DNA of 6,908 nt from Anaerolineae bacterium (GTDB taxonomy: Bacteria > Chloroflexota > Anaerolineae > JACIWP01), in contig JACIWP010000177.1 of NCBI GenBank assembly GCA_014360855.1, positions 1-6,908 of the forward strand, written 5' to 3'. Positions 5,970 to 6,908 of the stretch are shown here, piece by piece. The stretch's first letter is position 1. Each line of letters opens with the position of its first letter. Both the position numbers and the translations under genes were made by a program. The notes under the pieces were generated by a model. The model saw nothing but the letters and a program-made list of their open reading frames with translations. It was not told where the DNA came from and made no database searches.

Positions 5970-6908
5970 GCGCTTCCTCCCCCAAAGGATAACCCTGTCA
6001 CGGATAACTGCGACTGCCGCCGGCGGGCCCGCACGTGCGCGATCTGCTCTTCCGTCAGTGGACGGTCGAAGGCGCGCAGGCCGGCCAGCCGGAAGCCGTG
6101 CTGTTGGCCGAGTCGCGCGATGGTCTGCACCTGTTCCACCGTGATATTGCGGCCGAGGGTGTAGCTCTCCAGCCGGCCCTCCAGCGCTAAAATCATCACC
6201 TCCGCCATACAGGCATAGGCGGTGCGCGGCGGAAAGCCGAAATCAAAGCCGAAATCCACATCGCCCGGCACCTGCACCACCCCGCCGTCCATCACCAGCA
6301 CATCGTCGCGCGCCTGCGCGACGCGCGCCGAGACATCGCGCGGCCGGGCAATATCACACACCACCGCGCCACTGCGCAGATGATGCGGCTCGATGATCGC
6401 CCCGATGGCGGAGCTGACCGTCAGCACCAGCTCCGCCCGCGCTACGTCGTCCAGCCTGGTGGAGCCGACCAGACGGGCGTGGGACACGGGGCGGAGGGAT
6501 TCGAGCAGGGACTCGATCTTGGAAGCGTGCCGGCCGATGAGGATCAGCTCCTGCACCTCGCCGGCCAGGATGTGCGCCGCCGCACGGCCGATGGCGCCAG
6601 TGGCGCCCACCACTGCCGCGGCGGCGCGTTCCATCTCGATCTCCATCTGCCTGGCGCCCTCGCGCACCGCCTCCAGCGCTACCGCCACCGTGTAACTGTC
6701 GCCCGTGGTGACGGGGATGGCGAGATGACGCGCGATGGTGACGCCGGCATCCCCCACCACCGATGTATATGCTCCCAGCCCGAGCAGTTTGGCGCCCAAC
6801 CGCTCCGCCAGCCGGCCGGCCTGGATGATCTTGCGGTACACCCGCTCTACCGGCAGGGACATCATGCGCTCGGGCGTGAGCGGGCAGGCCACGAACCATC
6901 CCCCGACG
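5966..6908 (-). CDS. Acyl-ACP reductase-like NAD(P)-dependent oxidoreductase, N-terminus cut by window edge
   Basis: The 313 visible residues resemble cyanobacterial long-chain acyl-ACP reductase (COG5322 group), which reduces fatty acyl thioesters to aldehydes with NADPH. Numbering residues from the GTG codon at 6892, the shared landmarks are LGLGAYTSVVG (37-47), VTTGDSYTVA (61-70), the Rossmann motif VVGATGAIGRA (94-104), VMDGGVVQVPGDVDF (200-214), TAYACMAEVMILALEG (224-239) and LGRNITVEQ (246-254). Cys228 (6211-6209) matches the cysteine that carries the acyl group in the cyanobacterial enzyme. About 40 residues after QHGF (264-267) extend past the usual end. The frame stays open to the edge, and WFVACPLTPERMM around GTG 6892 matches the family's internal CFLPEML region, so that GTG is not the start; 50-60 residues are probably missing. 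It leads the operon, with its stop overlapping the next start. Substrate (acyl-ACP, acyl-CoA or other) is unproven. Confidence 0.82.
   Translation of the reverse strand, partial: VGGWFVACPLTPERMMSLPVERVYRKIIQAGRLAERLGAKLLGLGAYTSVVGDAGVTIARHLAIPVTTGDSYTVAVALEAVREGARQMEIEMERAAAAVVGATGAIGRAAAHILAGEVQELILIGRHASKIESLLESLRPVSHARLVGSTRLDDVARAELVLTVSSAIGAIIEPHHLRSGAVVCDIARPRDVSARVAQARDDVLVMDGGVVQVPGDVDFGFDFGFPPRTAYACMAEVMILALEGRLESYTLGRNITVEQVQTIARLGQQHGFRLAGLRAFDRPLTEEQIAHVRARRRQSQLSVTGLSFGGGSA
5974..5983 (-). promoter_or_regulatory. Strong ribosome binding site of the receiver-GGDEF gene
   Basis: GGGGGAGGAA on the minus strand places the GGAGG core 6 nt before ATG 5969. It lies within the last codons of the reductase gene, where it encodes the glycine run before the C-terminus, so the regulator is probably translated at a high rate and coupled to the reductase. 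Confidence 0.8.

Noticed and set aside
5966..6892. Reductase starting at GTG 6892 as a complete gene
   Set aside because: The frame continues open to the window edge, and residues on both sides of this GTG match an internal region of the acyl-ACP reductase family, so the gene is truncated by the window.
1..6908. tRNA, rRNA, CRISPR array, insertion sequence or attachment site
   Set aside because: No such structure was seen; almost every base is within one of six tightly packed protein genes and no spaced direct repeats or transposase motifs are visible.

Overview
The window is a compact, GC-rich bacterial segment (roughly 60-65% GC by eye) in which every supported gene lies on the minus strand, so it is read from right (6908) to left (1). 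In transcription order it holds: an acyl-ACP reductase-like NAD(P)-dependent oxidoreductase (N-terminus cut by the window edge); a response regulator that joins a receiver to a degenerate GGDEF domain; a very large soluble histidine kinase with four GAF domains, one PAS domain and a HisKA/HATPase_c core; a single-domain receiver protein; an alpha/beta-hydrolase-fold protein without the usual nucleophilic serine; and a thiamine pyrophosphokinase (C-terminus cut by the window edge).

The first three junctions overlap by 4 nt (ATGA, GTGA, ATGA). The last two gaps are 30 and 10 nt. There is no non-coding stretch long enough for an obvious internal promoter and no convincing terminator, so this looks like one polycistronic operon with translational coupling, its promoter lying beyond position 6908. 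Strong Shine-Dalgarno sequences embedded in the preceding genes support several starts.

The central three genes form a two-component module: one cytosolic multi-GAF kinase flanked by two receiver proteins, neither of which has a recognisable DNA-binding domain. The output is therefore probably protein-protein signalling rather than direct transcription control. The receiver's GGDEF-like domain has lost key catalytic residues and is unlikely to make cyclic-di-GMP. The reductase, hydrolase and thiamine enzyme are linked to this module by operon position only; no shared pathway can be read from the sequence.

The organism is probably a member of the Chloroflexota (Anaerolineae-like). This is an inference of moderate to low confidence, from the multi-GAF kinase architecture, the degenerate receiver-GGDEF protein, the style of the hydrolase and the base composition. 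The palindrome GCCGGC is strikingly frequent (about 53 copies counted by eye, against roughly 6-8 expected from composition). Apart from the two truncated end genes, all genes are intact. I see no RNA genes, CRISPR array, insertion sequence or origin.
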